DNA of 64,000 nucleotides from Polynucleobacter wuianus (GTDB taxonomy: Bacteria; Pseudomonadota; Gammaproteobacteria; Burkholderiales; Burkholderiaceae), in assembly GCF_001659725.1 (NCBI RefSeq), contig NZ_CP015922.1, positions 1,798,001 to 1,862,000 on the forward strand. The letters are read 5' to 3'. The notes under the pieces are model-generated. The model did no database searches and was not told the origin of the DNA. It saw only the letters and a list, made by a program, of their open reading frames with translations. The position numbers and the translations under genes were made by a program. Positions 30,471-41,288 of the stretch are shown piece after piece. Each line of letters starts with the position of its first letter. The stretch's first letter is position 1.

Positions 30471-33068
30471 TCAATCTTCTTCGAGGAAGGTCTTGAGCTT
30501 ATCGCTGCGGCTTGGATGACGCATTTTTCTCAAAGCCTTTGCTTCAATCTGACGAATACGCTCACGGGTAACGTCAAATTGCTTACCTACTTCTTCAAGA
30601 GTATGGTCTGTACTCATCTCAACACCAAAGCGCATACGCAATACTTTTGCTTCACGTGGTGTTAATGAATCCAGAACGTCTTTCACCACATCGCGCATCG
30701 AATCATGCAATGCTGCTTCAGCTGGAGCCAAGGTGTTGCCGTCTTCAATGAAGTCGCCCAAATGAGAATCTTCATCGTCACCAATTGGTGTTTCCATAGA
30801 GATTGGCTCTTTAGCAATCTTCATGATCTTACGAATCTTGTCTTCAGGAATCTCCATCTTCAGCGCTAGGGTTGCAGCATCTGGCTCATGACCAGTTTCT
30901 TGTAAGATCTGGCGGCTGATACGGTTCATCTTGTTGATGGTTTCAATCATATGAACTGGGATACGGATCGTACGTGCTTGGTCAGCAATAGAACGGGTAA
31001 TCGCTTGGCGAATCCACCAGGTTGCATAAGTAGAGAACTTATAACCACGACGGTATTCAAACTTATCTACCGCCTTCATCAAACCGATGTTGCCTTCTTG
31101 AATCAAATCCAAGAATTGCAAGCCACGGTTAGTGTATTTCTTAGCTATGGAGATTACTAAACGTAAGTTGGCTACAGTCATCTCACGCTTCGCTTCACGA
31201 GCACGCTTCTCACCCGCGATCATCTGCTTGTTGACTTCTTTCAACTCAGGAAGTGGAATAACGACATTCTTCTGAATATCAATCAACTTCTGTTGTAACT
31301 CTTGAATCGCTGGAACGTTACGTTGCAAGAGTGCGCTATAAGGCTTGTTCTCTTTGAGCAACTTGTCAGTCCATGTCAAATTCATAGACATCTTAGGGAA
31401 ATCTTTTAATACTTCACCACGATTGACGCCAACTTTGTCTACTAACAGACTAACGATACCGCGCTCAAGTTTCCAAACTTGGTCTACTTGTGAACGCATG
31501 GTATCGCATAACTTCTCAACACTCTTTGCGGTTAAGCGGAAGCCAAGCAACTCCGCACGAATCGTATCTTGCGCTTTGACGTATGCAGGACAGTTATAGC
31601 CCTCTTTATCGAAGGCACGACGCATCTTTTCAGCTTGCGTGCGAACAATCGCAAACTTCTCTAAAGAAATCTGCCTCAACTCTTCTAATTGCTTAGCGTT
31701 AGCTGTTGCAGCACCACCGCCACCGCCGCCGCTTTCATCTTCTTCGCCCTCTTCGCCCTCTTCAGCATCAGGATCAATTTCTGGCTCTTCAGGTCCAAGC
31801 TTAATGTCTTCTGCGTTTGGATCAACCAAGCCATCAACAAATTGGTCAATCTCCATTTCGCCACTAGCGATCTTGTCAACGTTGCTCAGAATCTCAGTAA
31901 TCGTTACAGGGCAAGCAGCCAAAGCCATCACCATGTCTTTAAGGCCAGCTTCGATTTTCTTCGCAATGACGATCTCGCCTTCGCGAGTTAACAAGTCGAC
32001 CGTACCCATCTCACGCATATACATACGGACTGGGTCAGTTGTACGACCGAACTCTGAATCCACCGTTGAGAGCGCTGCTTCGGCCTCTTCCTCAGCTTCT
32101 TCTTCAGAAGCTGCAGCTGCGGTGTTATCTGAGAGGATTAAGGTTTCGGCATCAGGCGCTTGTTCGTAAACAGTAATACCAATATCATTTAACAAGCTAA
32201 TCAAAGTTTCTAATGCATCAGCATCAGACAACTCATCAGACATCACGTCATTCATTTCGCCATGGGTTAAATAGCCTTTGGACATGCCCATCTTGATCAA
32301 AGTCTTCAAGCGAGCACGACGTAATTCTTGTTGCTCTTCGGTACCTAACTGCTGTGCTGCGAATTCTTTTAAGAGGGCTTTTTCTTTTGCTTTACGCTCG
32401 CGAGCTTTTTGACGATCAGTCAACACTGGCTCAGCACCTTCCGCGGGAGCATCAGCCTTAGCTTTGCGGCCACGCTTTTTCTCTTGTTCAACTACCGCAA
32501 CAACTTCAGCAGCTTTTCCTTTTTTACCTTTGGGCTCTTTTGTATCTTTTACTTCTTCAGCCTTAGTTGCAACTGCTTTACCTTTTTTAGCTGGCTCCAC
32601 TTTGACTTCTGCTTTAGATGCCTTCGTAGGTGCAGCAGCCTTCACTGGTTTAGCCGGTGCTTTCGCTGGCTTGGCAGCAGCCTTTACTGGTTTAGCCGGG
32701 GCTTTAGCAACTGTTTTTGCTTTTGGCGCAGGTTTAGCAGCAGCCTTTACTGGCTTGGCAGGTACTTTTGATTTTGGAGCTGGTTTGGCTGGAGCCTTAG
32801 CAACTACCTTAGCTTTAGGAGCTGGTTTTGCTGTGGCCTTCACTGGCTTAGCTGGTGCTTTTGCTTTTGGCGCAGGTTTTGCTGGAGCCTTGGCTACAGT
32901 TTTACTTTTTGGAGCCGGTTTTGCTGTGGCCTTCACTGGCTTAGCTGGTGCTTTTGCTTTTGCTTTTGCTTTTGCTTTTGCTTTTGGCGCAGGTTTTGCT
33001 GGAGCCTTGGCTACAGTTTTACTTTTTGGATCTGGTTTAGCTGGTTTTTTGGTCTTGGTATTAGGCAT
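30471..33068 (-). CDS. rpoD: RNA polymerase sigma-70 factor RpoD with a long Lys/Ala/Pro-rich N-terminal tail
   Basis: This is the housekeeping sigma factor. Regions 2-4 are clear: [34 protein letters not shown] (2.3-3.0), [35 protein letters not shown] (4). Region 1.1 starts near residue 240. Before it lie about 215 residues of [11 protein letters not shown] repeats resembling histone H1 tails, which brings the protein to 865 residues against about 610 in E. coli. A Gly6 run in the spacer ([10 protein letters not shown], about residue 447) follows an acidic stretch. It is the last gene of the rpsU-yqeY-dnaG-rpoD unit, and tRNA-Ile2 lay directly after it. Confidence 0.97.
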   Translation of the reverse strand: MPNTKTKKPAKPDPKSKTVAKAPAKPAPKAKAKAKAKAKAPAKPVKATAKPAPKSKTVAKAPAKPAPKAKAPAKPVKATAKPAPKAKVVAKAPAKPAPKSKVPAKPVKAAAKPAPKAKTVAKAPAKPVKAAAKPAKAPAKPVKAAAPTKASKAEVKVEPAKKGKAVATKAEEVKDTKEPKGKKGKAAEVVAVVEQEKKRGRKAKADAPAEGAEPVLTDRQKARERKAKEKALLKEFAAQQLGTEEQQELRRARLKTLIKMGMSKGYLTHGEMNDVMSDELSDADALETLISLLNDIGITVYEQAPDAETLILSDNTAAAASEEEAEEEAEAALSTVDSEFGRTTDPVRMYMREMGTVDLLTREGEIVIAKKIEAGLKDMVMALAACPVTITEILSNVDKIASGEMEIDQFVDGLVDPNAEDIKLGPEEPEIDPDAEEGEEGEEDESGGGGGGAATANAKQLEELRQISLEKFAIVRTQAEKMRRAFDKEGYNCPAYVKAQDTIRAELLGFRLTAKSVEKLCDTMRSQVDQVWKLERGIVSLLVDKVGVNRGEVLKDFPKMSMNLTWTDKLLKENKPYSALLQRNVPAIQELQQKLIDIQKNVVIPLPELKEVNKQMIAGEKRAREAKREMTVANLRLVISIAKKYTNRGLQFLDLIQEGNIGLMKAVDKFEYRRGYKFSTYATWWIRQAITRSIADQARTIRIPVHMIETINKMNRISRQILQETGHEPDAATLALKMEIPEDKIRKIMKIAKEPISMETPIGDDEDSHLGDFIEDGNTLAPAEAALHDSMRDVVKDVLDSLTPREAKVLRMRFGVEMSTDHTLEEVGKQFDVTRERIRQIEAKALRKMRHPSRSDKLKTFLEED
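32619..33020 (-). repeat. About four 93-bp tandem repeats coding for the rpoD tail
   Basis: The 31-residue unit begins K(T/V)[11 protein letters not shown]. The first copy (residues 17-55) has an extra eight residues of Ala-Lys, caused by a short TTTTGC-type hexamer repeat around 32948-32982. Copies 2 (56-86) and 3 (87-117) are complete; copy 4 is degenerate. Such repeats can vary in number by slippage. Confidence 0.85.
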
Positions 33069-33213
33069 TTATTAGCACTTACTCACATTACTACTGTTGT
33101 TGATCTCGACTGATTAAGCACAGCCCCGTAACTCACTTGTCCACTTACCCCAAACTTCATAAAAATAAAGCGCAAGTGGCTGAATTAATTCGTTTTTTTC
33201 TTGGGAACAGAGG

Positions 33214-33219
33214 ATTATA
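33214..33219 (-). promoter_or_regulatory. Possible -10 element upstream of rpoD
   Basis: TATAAT in minus sense lies about 145 bp upstream of the rpoD start, in the 234-bp gap after dnaG. No convincing -35 hexamer was found at the right distance. The rest of the gap shows nothing that I can support. Confidence 0.4.
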
Positions 33220-33302
33220 GTCGATTGCGACTTTTTTAGCCTCTGATTACCTAAAAATATGGTGTATTTATCGATAATTTCTAGGGGTGTTTCAGAAAAT
33301 TC

Positions 33303-35264
33303 CTAGGAGAATTTCAGCTTTTCGCCCAATTCCCGATAACGGGCCTTATCTTGGTCGCTAGCCGTACTGCCAGCAATCTTTTGGGCAATTTCTGTCATTT
33401 CTTGCTTTAGATTGACCAATTCCAGCTTCTTGAAAGTGCCATCTAAATCAGCGGCCGCTCCCTCGAGTTCAAGGTCTGATCCCATAACGCGTTTTCTAAG
33501 GACTTCATACATTGGCGCCAAATCACTCCGAGACAGTTGGTCTTGAAACATTGCAAATGCCCCTGCACCTACAGAACCAGGCTTTCCATTCTCTCCGGGA
33601 ATCAATTCCACTTGATCGCATTGCGACAAAAGATCTTTCATTAATGCGAATGCATTAGCTGATCGTTGTTCGGCAGCCTTTAATGCGAGTGCACGTTTAT
33701 TAATATCCAGTGCCTTACCTAAATGCGGAAACTGAATGAGGACTCTGAGCATTTGCTCGGCTAAATCAGTTGGTGCTTTTGGCGGCTCAATGTTTTGCGT
33801 AGCAACTCTTTTTGCAGAACCTTTAGATGCTTGCCATGGTGCGCCCTGTCTATTGCCATTATTAGAATAGCCAACTTGATTTGGTTGATTATTTTGATAA
33901 TTTTGTTGTCTTGTTTGAGTGGATTGATAAGCCGTCGGCTGCACAGGCACTACCGTTAAACCGCAGAAAGACTCTAACTCTGCAGGAGTAGTGTTCGTAC
34001 GAATCGCTAACTCACGTAGGATTTGGGTTCGCAAAGCAATAGGTGGCATCGACAGCAATAGCGGCTTGGCTGCATGATGCGTATGAGCCCTGCCTTCTGG
34101 GGTAGTTAAATCATGGCCTTCACTGGCAATCTTAAAGAAGAAGCTTGAAATCGACATTGCTTCTTTAATTGACTTCTCAAACGCAGGTGCCCCATAAGCG
34201 CGTACATAACTATCGGGATCATGCTCTGTTGGTAAGAATAAGAAACGAATTTCTTTATCGTCAGACATGAGTGGCAAGCAGGCTTCCAGCGCACGCTGTG
34301 CAGCACGTTGACCTGCAGAGTCACCATCAAATGAGAAAACGACTTTATCTGTTTGACGTAGCAGCATGCGCACATGGTTTGCAGTACATGCGGTACCCAA
34401 TGTCGCAACAGCATTAGGGAAACCCAATTGCGCAAGAGCAACTACATCCATATAGCCTTCGCACACCAAAACATATTCTTGGGCGCGAATAGCTTGTCTT
34501 GCCTCAAATAAACCGTAGAGCGTATTACCTTTAGAGAAGAGTGGTGTCTCTGGAGAATTTAAATATTTTGGCTCACCTTGATCGAGAATGCGTCCGCCAA
34601 AACCAATCGTTTGACCCTTAGGATTGCGAATTGGGAACATCACGCGATCACGGAAGCGATCGTAGCGTTTCACAGGGGCACCTTCAGTCTGCTCCCCCTG
34701 AATAACTAAGCCACCCTCTACTAAGGTCTTTGCCACTTCATCATTGGTATAAGGCCCAAATACCGCCTCAAGACCCTGCCAACCATCTGGGGCATAACCG
34801 AGTGCATAACGTTTGGCAATTTCACCAGTAAGACCACGGCCTTTTAAATATTCAACTGCGCGCGTGTTGCCCTTAAGTTGCTGGCGATACCAATCTGCCG
34901 CAGAACTCATCACTTCGCTAAGTGCCATTGCTTGCTGCTGTCGTGCGACATCATTAGCGGTGCGTTCTTCGCGCGGCACATCTAAGCCTGCAGAGCGCGC
35001 AAGCTCCTCAATCGCATCGACGTAACCGAGACCCGAATATTCCATCATGAAGCTGATCGCAGAACCATGTGCACCGCAACCAAAGCAGTGATAGAACTGC
35101 TTCGTTGGAGAAACAGAAAACGATGGGGACTTCTCTGAGTGAAAGGGGCACAAACCTTGATAGTTTGCACCTGCCTTTTTAAGCTTTACGTGCTGCCCAA
35201 CCACATCAACGATGTCGACCCGATTTAAAAGATCAGCAATGAAGGATTGTGGAATGAGCGCCAT
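33303..35264 (-). CDS. dnaG: DNA primase DnaG
   Basis: DnaG makes RNA primers for replication. The 653-residue protein has the N-terminal zinc finger (CPFHSEKSPSFSVSPTKQFYHCFGCG, residues about 40-65, CxxH...CxxC), the TOPRIM domain (LVCEGYMDVVALAQLG; FDGDSAGQRAAQRALE) and a helicase-interaction domain at the C-terminus, preceded by a Gln/Asn-rich linker (about residues 440-480). The length and order are normal. It sits between yqeY and rpoD. Confidence 0.97.
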   Translation of the reverse strand: MALIPQSFIADLLNRVDIVDVVGQHVKLKKAGANYQGLCPFHSEKSPSFSVSPTKQFYHCFGCGAHGSAISFMMEYSGLGYVDAIEELARSAGLDVPREERTANDVARQQQAMALSEVMSSAADWYRQQLKGNTRAVEYLKGRGLTGEIAKRYALGYAPDGWQGLEAVFGPYTNDEVAKTLVEGGLVIQGEQTEGAPVKRYDRFRDRVMFPIRNPKGQTIGFGGRILDQGEPKYLNSPETPLFSKGNTLYGLFEARQAIRAQEYVLVCEGYMDVVALAQLGFPNAVATLGTACTANHVRMLLRQTDKVVFSFDGDSAGQRAAQRALEACLPLMSDDKEIRFLFLPTEHDPDSYVRAYGAPAFEKSIKEAMSISSFFFKIASEGHDLTTPEGRAHTHHAAKPLLLSMPPIALRTQILRELAIRTNTTPAELESFCGLTVVPVQPTAYQSTQTRQQNYQNNQPNQVGYSNNGNRQGAPWQASKGSAKRVATQNIEPPKAPTDLAEQMLRVLIQFPHLGKALDINKRALALKAAEQRSANAFALMKDLLSQCDQVELIPGENGKPGSVGAGAFAMFQDQLSRSDLAPMYEVLRKRVMGSDLELEGAAADLDGTFKKLELVNLKQEMTEIAQKIAGSTASDQDKARYRELGEKLKFS

Positions 35265-35291
35265 AAGGCTAAGAGTATGAGCTGAGTTCTC

Positions 35292-35738
35292 TTATTTTGC
35301 GAGTGCTGCTTTTACTAAACCAGATACCTTGCCCATATCTGCTTTGCCAGCCAATTGACCTTTGAGTACGCCAATCACTTTACCCATATCTTGTGGGCCT
35401 GTAGCGCCAGTTGATGTTACTGCGGCAGCGACTGCAGCCTCAACCTCAGCATCAGACATTTGTGCCGGTAGATATGCTTGCAATATCACCATTTCAGCAG
35501 ACTCGACAGCAACCAAATCATCACGCCCTGCTTTTTCAAATTGAGAGATTGAGTCCTTACGCTGCTTAATCATTTTTTCGATAGTAGAAATAATGGCTGC
35601 GTCATCAAGCACGATACGGTCATCAACTTCACGCTGTTTGATTGCGGCCAACAAAAGACGAATAGCGCCAAGACGTGCAGTCTCCTTAGCACGCATTGCG
35701 TTTTTCATATCTTCGGTAATTTGATCTTTCATACTCAT
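35292..35738 (-). CDS. yqeY: GatB/YqeY domain protein
   Basis: The 148-residue protein is a stand-alone YqeY domain: MKDQITEDMKNAMRAKETARLGAIRLLLAAIKQREVD at the start and the tRNA-binding-like end MGKVIGVLKGQLAGKADMGKVSGLVKAAL. YqeY is related to the tail of GatB; its exact role is unclear. It lies between rpsU and dnaG, which is a common order in beta-proteobacteria. Confidence 0.9.
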   Translation of the reverse strand: MSMKDQITEDMKNAMRAKETARLGAIRLLLAAIKQREVDDRIVLDDAAIISTIEKMIKQRKDSISQFEKAGRDDLVAVESAEMVILQAYLPAQMSDAEVEAAVAAAVTSTGATGPQDMGKVIGVLKGQLAGKADMGKVSGLVKAALAK

Positions 35739-35784
35739 GATGTCGTTCTCAGTGTTAGATAGTGATTGATTACTGGCGATTAAA

Positions 35785-35822
35785 AAGCAAAAACCCGCTG
35801 CGTTTCACCGTCAGCGGGTTTC
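35785..35822 (-). terminator. Terminator between rpsU and yqeY
   Basis: AAACCCGCTG and CAGCGGGTTT form a 10-bp stem. In minus sense a T run (TTTTTGCTTTTTAAT) follows. It would let rpsU be expressed more highly than the downstream genes of the unit. Confidence 0.9.
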
Positions 35823-35856
35823 AAAGCTTCTCGGTGAAGAGAGCTTTTAAATTCGA

Positions 35857-36069
35857 TTAGTAAAGCTTCTTAGGCAACATTTGGCTGCGAATACGCTTGT
35901 AATGGCGTTTTGCAGCAGCAGCCTTTTTACGCTTACGTTCAGCTGTTGGCTTCTCGTAAAACTCGCGGGCACGCAAGTCTGTCAAAAGACCATTTTTTTC
36001 AATGGTGCGCTTGAAACGGCGCAATGCCACTTCAAATGGTTCGTTTTCGCGGAGGCGGACTGTAGTCAT
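35857..36069 (-). CDS. rpsU: 30S ribosomal protein S21
   Basis: The 70-residue basic protein begins [50 protein letters not shown], which is the S21 sequence pattern. S21 helps start translation at the 3' end of 16S rRNA. It is the first gene of the macromolecular synthesis unit and is divergent from tsaD. Confidence 0.97.
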   Translation of the reverse strand: MTTVRLRENEPFEVALRRFKRTIEKNGLLTDLRAREFYEKPTAERKRKKAAAAKRHYKRIRSQMLPKKLY

Positions 36070-36146
36070 ACTTATTTAACTCGTATATGCTCGATAAATA
36101 TCGAAAAATTAACTGAATTGCGATTCTAGCACGGCTAAGCAAAAAA

Positions 36147-37220
36147 ATGATTGTTTTAGGAATAGAAACTTCTTGTGACGAAACTGGGGTGGCTTTATAC
36201 AACACAGCCCCTTGGGAAGAGGGAAAACCTGCATTCCAGGGCATTCTAGGCCAGGGTTTGCACTCTCAGATCGCCATGCACCGAGATTATGGGGGTGTAG
36301 TTCCAGAGCTCGCCTCAAGAGACCATGTTCGCCGTGTTTTACCCCTTTTAGACCAATCTTTAGCCCAATCTGGCCTGAAATTAGCAGATATTGATGCTGT
36401 AGCCTTTACCCAAGGGCCTGGTCTAGCCGGCGCTCTATTGGTCGGTAGCGCTTTTGCTAAATCCCTCGCTCAAGGCCTGAATTTACCGTCCATTGGGGTT
36501 CATCACCTCGAAGGTCACCTACTTTCTCCGCTTTTAGGCCAAACGGCACCACAATTTCCCTTTATTGCCCTCCTTGTCTCAGGCGGCCACACCCAGCTCA
36601 TGAAAGTCTCTGGTATTGGCCAATATGAACTTTTGGGCGAATCCTTGGATGACGCTGCTGGCGAAGCCTTCGACAAGACAGCCAAATTATTGGGCCTCGA
36701 TTACCCCGGCGGCGCTGCAATTTCTAAATTGGCAGAACAGGGTCATGTCGGAATTTTTGATCTACCCAAGCCGATGCTGCATTCAGGTGATTTGGATTTT
36801 TCTTTCTCGGGATTAAAGACAGCAGTTCTCAATCAAGTCAAAAAGTTTGAAGAGAAAAATATTTCCAACCCTGCTGAGGTAACGCAGTTTCATGCAGACC
36901 TCGCAAGAAGTTTTGTAGACGCCATTGTTGCAGTCTTAGTCAGCAAGTCCGAGAAAGCGCTCAAGCAAACTGGCTACAAACATCTAGTACTTGCTGGTGG
37001 CGTAGGGGCGAACTTGCAATTACGCAATGCTCTGAATGACAAGGCAAAAAAAAATGGCTTTGAAGTGCACTACCCACCACTGGAGTTATGTACTGATAAC
37101 GGGGTGATGATTGCTTTTGCAGGTGCGCTACGTATGCTTGCCAAAAATAATGGCTCCACAACTTCTGGAGCCTTTGATATCAAACCCCGTTGGGATTTGC
37201 AAAGCGATAACTTAGTTTAG
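36147..37220 (+). CDS. tsaD: tRNA N6-threonylcarbamoyladenosine transferase TsaD
   Basis: TsaD transfers the threonylcarbamoyl group to A37 of ANN-decoding tRNAs, with TsaB and TsaE. The 357-residue protein begins [15 protein letters not shown] and has the metal motif HHLEGH (about residues 115-120), [11 protein letters not shown] and the C-terminal [11 protein letters not shown]. It is divergent from rpsU, a typical order. No clear ribosome binding site is seen before the ATG. Confidence 0.95.
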   Translation: MIVLGIETSCDETGVALYNTAPWEEGKPAFQGILGQGLHSQIAMHRDYGGVVPELASRDHVRRVLPLLDQSLAQSGLKLADIDAVAFTQGPGLAGALLVGSAFAKSLAQGLNLPSIGVHHLEGHLLSPLLGQTAPQFPFIALLVSGGHTQLMKVSGIGQYELLGESLDDAAGEAFDKTAKLLGLDYPGGAAISKLAEQGHVGIFDLPKPMLHSGDLDFSFSGLKTAVLNQVKKFEEKNISNPAEVTQFHADLARSFVDAIVAVLVSKSEKALKQTGYKHLVLAGGVGANLQLRNALNDKAKKNGFEVHYPPLELCTDNGVMIAFAGALRMLAKNNGSTTSGAFDIKPRWDLQSDNLV

Positions 37221-37226
37221 TTTGCT

Positions 37227-38054
37227 TTATTTCTTGTGGCTGATGCGTGCAAATGCGCTGTGGTTGTGAATAGACTCGAAGTTCTCTGCCTCAACCACAA
37301 AGGATCGAATGCGCTGATCAGCCTTAAGATTACCAGCGACATCACGCACTAAATCTTCTACAAATTTTGGATTGCTATAAGAATGCTCAGTGACCCACTT
37401 CTCATCAGGACGCTTGAGCAATCCCCAAAGCTCACTGGAAGCCTCGCTCTCAGCGGCGGCTACTAAATCTTCTACAGTCATTTGAGTTTTAGAATCAAGC
37501 GCTACTGTCATCGTGACATGGGAACGTTGATTGTGTGCACCAAACTCAGAGATCTCTTTTGAGCAAGGACACAAACTCATCACAGGTACTTGCGCACGTA
37601 AGCCCAATTCAACATCAGTATTACCAGCGGTGTTTTGTTTGGCAGTAGCCATCCAAGTCACTTCGTAATCCATTAGGCTTTCAACACCAGAAACTGGCGC
37701 TGCTTTTTTCACAAAGTGTGTGTAAGTAAATTGCACATGACCTTCCTTAGCATCAAGCAAAGGCAACATCTCTTGAACAAGCGCTACTACGGTAGTGCTA
37801 TCGACCGCATGCTCTTGCTTTTGTAACAAGGCCATGAAACGCGACATATGCGTACCTTTGACATGAGCTGGCAATGCCACATCCATCTCAAAAGTACCAA
37901 CCGATGGAAAGTTTCCAGTTGCACTTCGAATTGTCAATGGGTGACGTACGCCACGAATGCCGACTTGCTCAATGGGCAATGCGCGCTCGTCCAAAGTGGA
38001 CTGCACGTCAGGCATTGCACTGGCTTTGAGAAAGGCTGGGTTCATGTCATTCAT
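37227..38054 (-). CDS. folE2: GTP cyclohydrolase FolE2 (type IB)
   Basis: FolE2 converts GTP to dihydroneopterin triphosphate, the first step of folate synthesis, and works with metals other than zinc. The protein shows GVRHPLTIRSATG, THMSRFMALLQ, SLCPCSKEISEFGAHNQRSHVTM and a closing SIHNHSAFARI. The ATG at 38054 is chosen; a TTG at 38072 is also in frame. It follows dxs by about 25 bp. No type IA folE gene is in the window. Confidence 0.93.
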   Translation of the reverse strand: MNDMNPAFLKASAMPDVQSTLDERALPIEQVGIRGVRHPLTIRSATGNFPSVGTFEMDVALPAHVKGTHMSRFMALLQKQEHAVDSTTVVALVQEMLPLLDAKEGHVQFTYTHFVKKAAPVSGVESLMDYEVTWMATAKQNTAGNTDVELGLRAQVPVMSLCPCSKEISEFGAHNQRSHVTMTVALDSKTQMTVEDLVAAAESEASSELWGLLKRPDEKWVTEHSYSNPKFVEDLVRDVAGNLKADQRIRSFVVEAENFESIHNHSAFARISHKK

Positions 38055-38079
38055 GACGCTATTTTCAAGCAAAACGATC

Positions 38080-39981
38080 TTATTTGCCTGAAATCACCGA
38101 ATTTGCCATTAATAACGCAGGAAAACGCCTTTTAATGGAGTTTGTAATGCCCTCTACATCTAGGCCACACTTGGTCATTAGCAGTTGATAGTCGCCATGC
38201 TCAATAAATTCATCAGGAAGACCTAACTGCAATAGGGGCTTGTTAATACCAAGACTGGAGAGCGCTTCAAGACATGCGCTTCCAGCGCCACCAACAATCG
38301 CGCCATCTTCAATCGTTACAAAATAGTCGTGATTCTCAGCCAAGAATTTGATGAGATCAATATCGAGTGGTTTTACAAAACGCATATTGGCAACTGTTGC
38401 ATTAATGCCTTCAGCGACTTCTAGCACTGGATACAGCAAAGTACCAAATGCCAAGATTGCTACACGCTGTCCAAGGGATGCATTCGATTTACGACGAATC
38501 TCACCCCTACCCAATGGCAATGTACGCAACTCAGCAGATGGAATAGCGCCAACACCAGAACCACGTGGATAACGCACGGCACTTGGATGCGGCTGATGGA
38601 ATGCAGTTGTTAATAAATCACGGCACTCTGCTTCGTCTGCTGGTGTCATCACCAACATATTCGGAATACAACGTAAGAATGGGATGTCATAGGCGCCAGC
38701 ATGGGTTGCTCCATCCGCACCTACTAGGCCAGCACGATCGAGCGCGAACAATACAGGCAAGTCTTGTAAAGCAACGTCATGAATCAATTGATCGTAAGCG
38801 CGTTGCAAGAATGTGGAATAGATTGCAACAACTGGCTTCATTCCTTCGCATGCCATACCCGCCGCAAAAGTCACTGCATGTTGTTCGGCAATACCGACGT
38901 CATAATAGCGTTTAGGGAAATTCTTTTCAAATTCAACCAGGCCAGAACCCTCACGCATAGCTGGAGTAATGCCAACCAACAACGGATCAGCGTGTGCCAT
39001 ATCGCAGAGCCATTCACCAAATACTTGAGTAAAGGTTTTCTTGCTGGCGACTGACTTCTTGACACCCTCTTCCGGATTAAATTTACTGGGTCCGTGATAC
39101 AGAACAGGATCAGCCTCAGCCAACTCATAGCCTTGACCTTTTTTAGTTACAACATGTAAGAACTGTGGGCCGCGCCCTTCAAGCGCCAAACGTTTTACGT
39201 TCTGCAACATTGGAATTAAGGCATCTAAGTCGTGGCCATCTATAGGGCCAAAGTAGTTAAACCCAAATTCTTGGAAGATGGTTGATGGTGAGACCATACC
39301 CTTGGCATGATCCTCTAGGCGTTTAGCAAACTCACGCAACGGTGGCGCAATCGACAGAACACTATCAATACCTTTTTTAGTTGCAGAGTAAATATTGCCG
39401 CTGAGCAATCTCGCTAGATGGCGATTGAGTGCGCCCACCGCTGGAGAGATCGACATATCGTTGTCATTGAGAATCACCACGAGGGGCAGGTCGTCATAGA
39501 CGCCAGCGTTATTCATCGCCTCAAAGGCCATGCCGCCGGTCATGGCACTGTCGCCAATCACTGCAACCGCTACCTGACGTTCGCCCTTGGTTTGAAATGC
39601 GCGTGCCATACCCATCGCTGCAGAAATGCTGGTCGATGAATGGCCCGTACCAAACGCATCGAATTCGCTTTCAGTGCGATGTGGAAACCCTGATAAGCCC
39701 TTGAACTGACGTAGAGTACTCATGCGCTCACGGCGACCAGTCAAAATTTTGTGCGGGTAGCTTTGATGGCCCACATCCCACACGATGCGATCACGCGGGG
39801 TATCAAATACGTAATGCAAAGCAATCGATAACTCTACTGTGCCCAAGTTGGAAGACAAATGCCCACCCGTCTTCGAGACAGAGTCCAAAACAAACTGGCG
39901 CAACTCATCCGCCAGAGCAGGCAACTCTTCGCGAGAAAGTTTTTTCAGATCATCAGGAGAATTAATAGAATATAAAGTCAT
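38080..39981 (-). CDS. dxs: 1-deoxy-D-xylulose-5-phosphate synthase
   Basis: Dxs joins pyruvate and glyceraldehyde 3-phosphate, the entry step of the MEP isoprenoid pathway. The 633-residue protein has the TPP motif ([20 protein letters not shown] with NDNDMSISP), GPIDGHD, the catalytic [17 protein letters not shown] and the transketolase C-terminal domain. Length is normal. It follows ispA by 15 bp in the xseB-ispA-dxs-folE2 operon. Confidence 0.97.
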   Translation of the reverse strand: MTLYSINSPDDLKKLSREELPALADELRQFVLDSVSKTGGHLSSNLGTVELSIALHYVFDTPRDRIVWDVGHQSYPHKILTGRRERMSTLRQFKGLSGFPHRTESEFDAFGTGHSSTSISAAMGMARAFQTKGERQVAVAVIGDSAMTGGMAFEAMNNAGVYDDLPLVVILNDNDMSISPAVGALNRHLARLLSGNIYSATKKGIDSVLSIAPPLREFAKRLEDHAKGMVSPSTIFQEFGFNYFGPIDGHDLDALIPMLQNVKRLALEGRGPQFLHVVTKKGQGYELAEADPVLYHGPSKFNPEEGVKKSVASKKTFTQVFGEWLCDMAHADPLLVGITPAMREGSGLVEFEKNFPKRYYDVGIAEQHAVTFAAGMACEGMKPVVAIYSTFLQRAYDQLIHDVALQDLPVLFALDRAGLVGADGATHAGAYDIPFLRCIPNMLVMTPADEAECRDLLTTAFHQPHPSAVRYPRGSGVGAIPSAELRTLPLGRGEIRRKSNASLGQRVAILAFGTLLYPVLEVAEGINATVANMRFVKPLDIDLIKFLAENHDYFVTIEDGAIVGGAGSACLEALSSLGINKPLLQLGLPDEFIEHGDYQLLMTKCGLDVEGITNSIKRRFPALLMANSVISGK

Positions 39982-39996
39982 TGCATCTAATTTGTG

Positions 39997-40893
39997 TCAT
40001 TTGGCTCTATTGACAACCAACAGAGCCAAATCTTTTAAGGCTTGCGCTTTTTCACCAAAACCATCAAGGCTACTGATAGCGGTTTCTTGCAATTCTTTAG
40101 CCTGTTTCTGTGCATAGTCTAAACCCATCAAGGTGACATAGGTTGGCTTGTCATTGGCAGCATCCTTACCAGCGGTTTTTCCAAGGGTTTGACTATCGGC
40201 TGTGGCGTCAAGTACATCATCCACAATCTGAAATGCTAAGCCCAGGGCTTTGGCGTATTTTTGCAATTGTTCTAATTGACTTGCATTGAGATTGGCAGCG
40301 ATTCCACCCAATTCAACTGCGCAAGCTAACAAAGCGCCCGTCTTCATCGCGTGCATTTGTTGCAAACCCGAAAGATCCAACTTCTTACCAATGCTTTCTA
40401 AGTCAATGGCTTGGCCACCAGCCATGCCACGCGAGCCAGAGGCTGCTGCTAAAGCGCTAATCATGCGCAATTTACTGTTAGCGTCACCGTTTGCATTAGC
40501 CAAAATTTCAAAGGCACGTGTTTGCAAGGCATCGCCAACCAATAATGCAGTAGCCTCATCAAAAGCTTTATGAACAGTTGGTCTACCACGACGCAAATCA
40601 TCATCGTCCATGCAAGGCAAATCATCATGTACTAAGGAATACGCATGAATACATTCGATCGCTACTGCAGCCGCATCTAATGCTTCAGTATTTTCTTTGC
40701 CATCACCAAGTTGACCGGCTGCATAAACCAACAGCGGACGAATGCGTTTACCCCCACCTTGCGCTGCATAACGCATCGCTTCGTGCAAACGATGCGGCGT
40801 CGTTTGCGCAGAATCAAGCAAACGATCTAAAGCAGATTCGGTGCGCCCAGAGTGAGCAGCAATCCAATCTTGAAATTGCAAAGTAGCGCTCAA
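39997..40893 (-). CDS. ispA: Polyprenyl synthetase (farnesyl diphosphate synthase)
   Basis: The 298-residue enzyme condenses DMAPP/GPP with IPP. It has the two aspartate-rich motifs, DDLPCMDDDDLRRGRPT (about residues 94-110) and IVDDVLDATAD. The length and the residues before the first motif (AYSLVHDDLP) fit short-chain FPP synthases. Its start is directly after the xseB stop with no gap, so translation is coupled. Confidence 0.93.
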   Translation of the reverse strand: MSATLQFQDWIAAHSGRTESALDRLLDSAQTTPHRLHEAMRYAAQGGGKRIRPLLVYAAGQLGDGKENTEALDAAAVAIECIHAYSLVHDDLPCMDDDDLRRGRPTVHKAFDEATALLVGDALQTRAFEILANANGDANSKLRMISALAAASGSRGMAGGQAIDLESIGKKLDLSGLQQMHAMKTGALLACAVELGGIAANLNASQLEQLQKYAKALGLAFQIVDDVLDATADSQTLGKTAGKDAANDKPTYVTLMGLDYAQKQAKELQETAISSLDGFGEKAQALKDLALLVVNRAK

Positions 40894-41127
40894 TTAAGCC
40901 TCGAATACGCGCACTTGCTGCTCTACTTGTGCAAGCACTCCTTGACAATGTTTGAGTAAAGCGGCGCCACGTTGATAAGCCAGCAAGGTCTCTTCTAAGG
41001 AAAATTTGCCAGACTCCATGTCAGAAATGAGCTTTTCAAGCTCTTTCACCGCTTGCTCATAGCGAAGATCTGGGTCGATTTGGACCTCAAGGCCTAGTTT
41101 TTGACTTTCTGACTTCTTGGCTGGCAT
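40894..41127 (-). CDS. xseB: Exodeoxyribonuclease VII small subunit
   Basis: XseB forms exonuclease VII with XseA and acts on single-stranded DNA. The 77-residue protein has the family core YEQAVKELEKLISDMESGKFSLEETLLAYQRGAALLKHCQ. The start at 41127 is set by AAAGGAAA upstream; a GTG nine codons earlier is less likely. It is first in the xseB-ispA-dxs-folE2 operon, which is common in proteobacteria. Confidence 0.95.
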   Translation of the reverse strand: MPAKKSESQKLGLEVQIDPDLRYEQAVKELEKLISDMESGKFSLEETLLAYQRGAALLKHCQGVLAQVEQQVRVFEA

Positions 41128-41288
41128 AAGCGGTTTCCTTTGTAATTCCCACACGGATAGCCCTACATATTAAAGCGAGAAACCCCTTGGATGGTTATAA
41201 TCCATCCCTTCCTTTCCAATATCGATCCGTCGATGGTTGGATTGGTTATTCCGCTTAGCTTCGGCTGACGTTTTCGGGGGTGGGGAGA

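Noticed and set aside
32464..33075. A 203-codon plus-strand frame opposite the rpoD tail
   Set aside because: It is the mirror of the Lys/Ala/Pro codon repeats, has repetitive Ala/Phe/Gly composition and no ribosome binding site.
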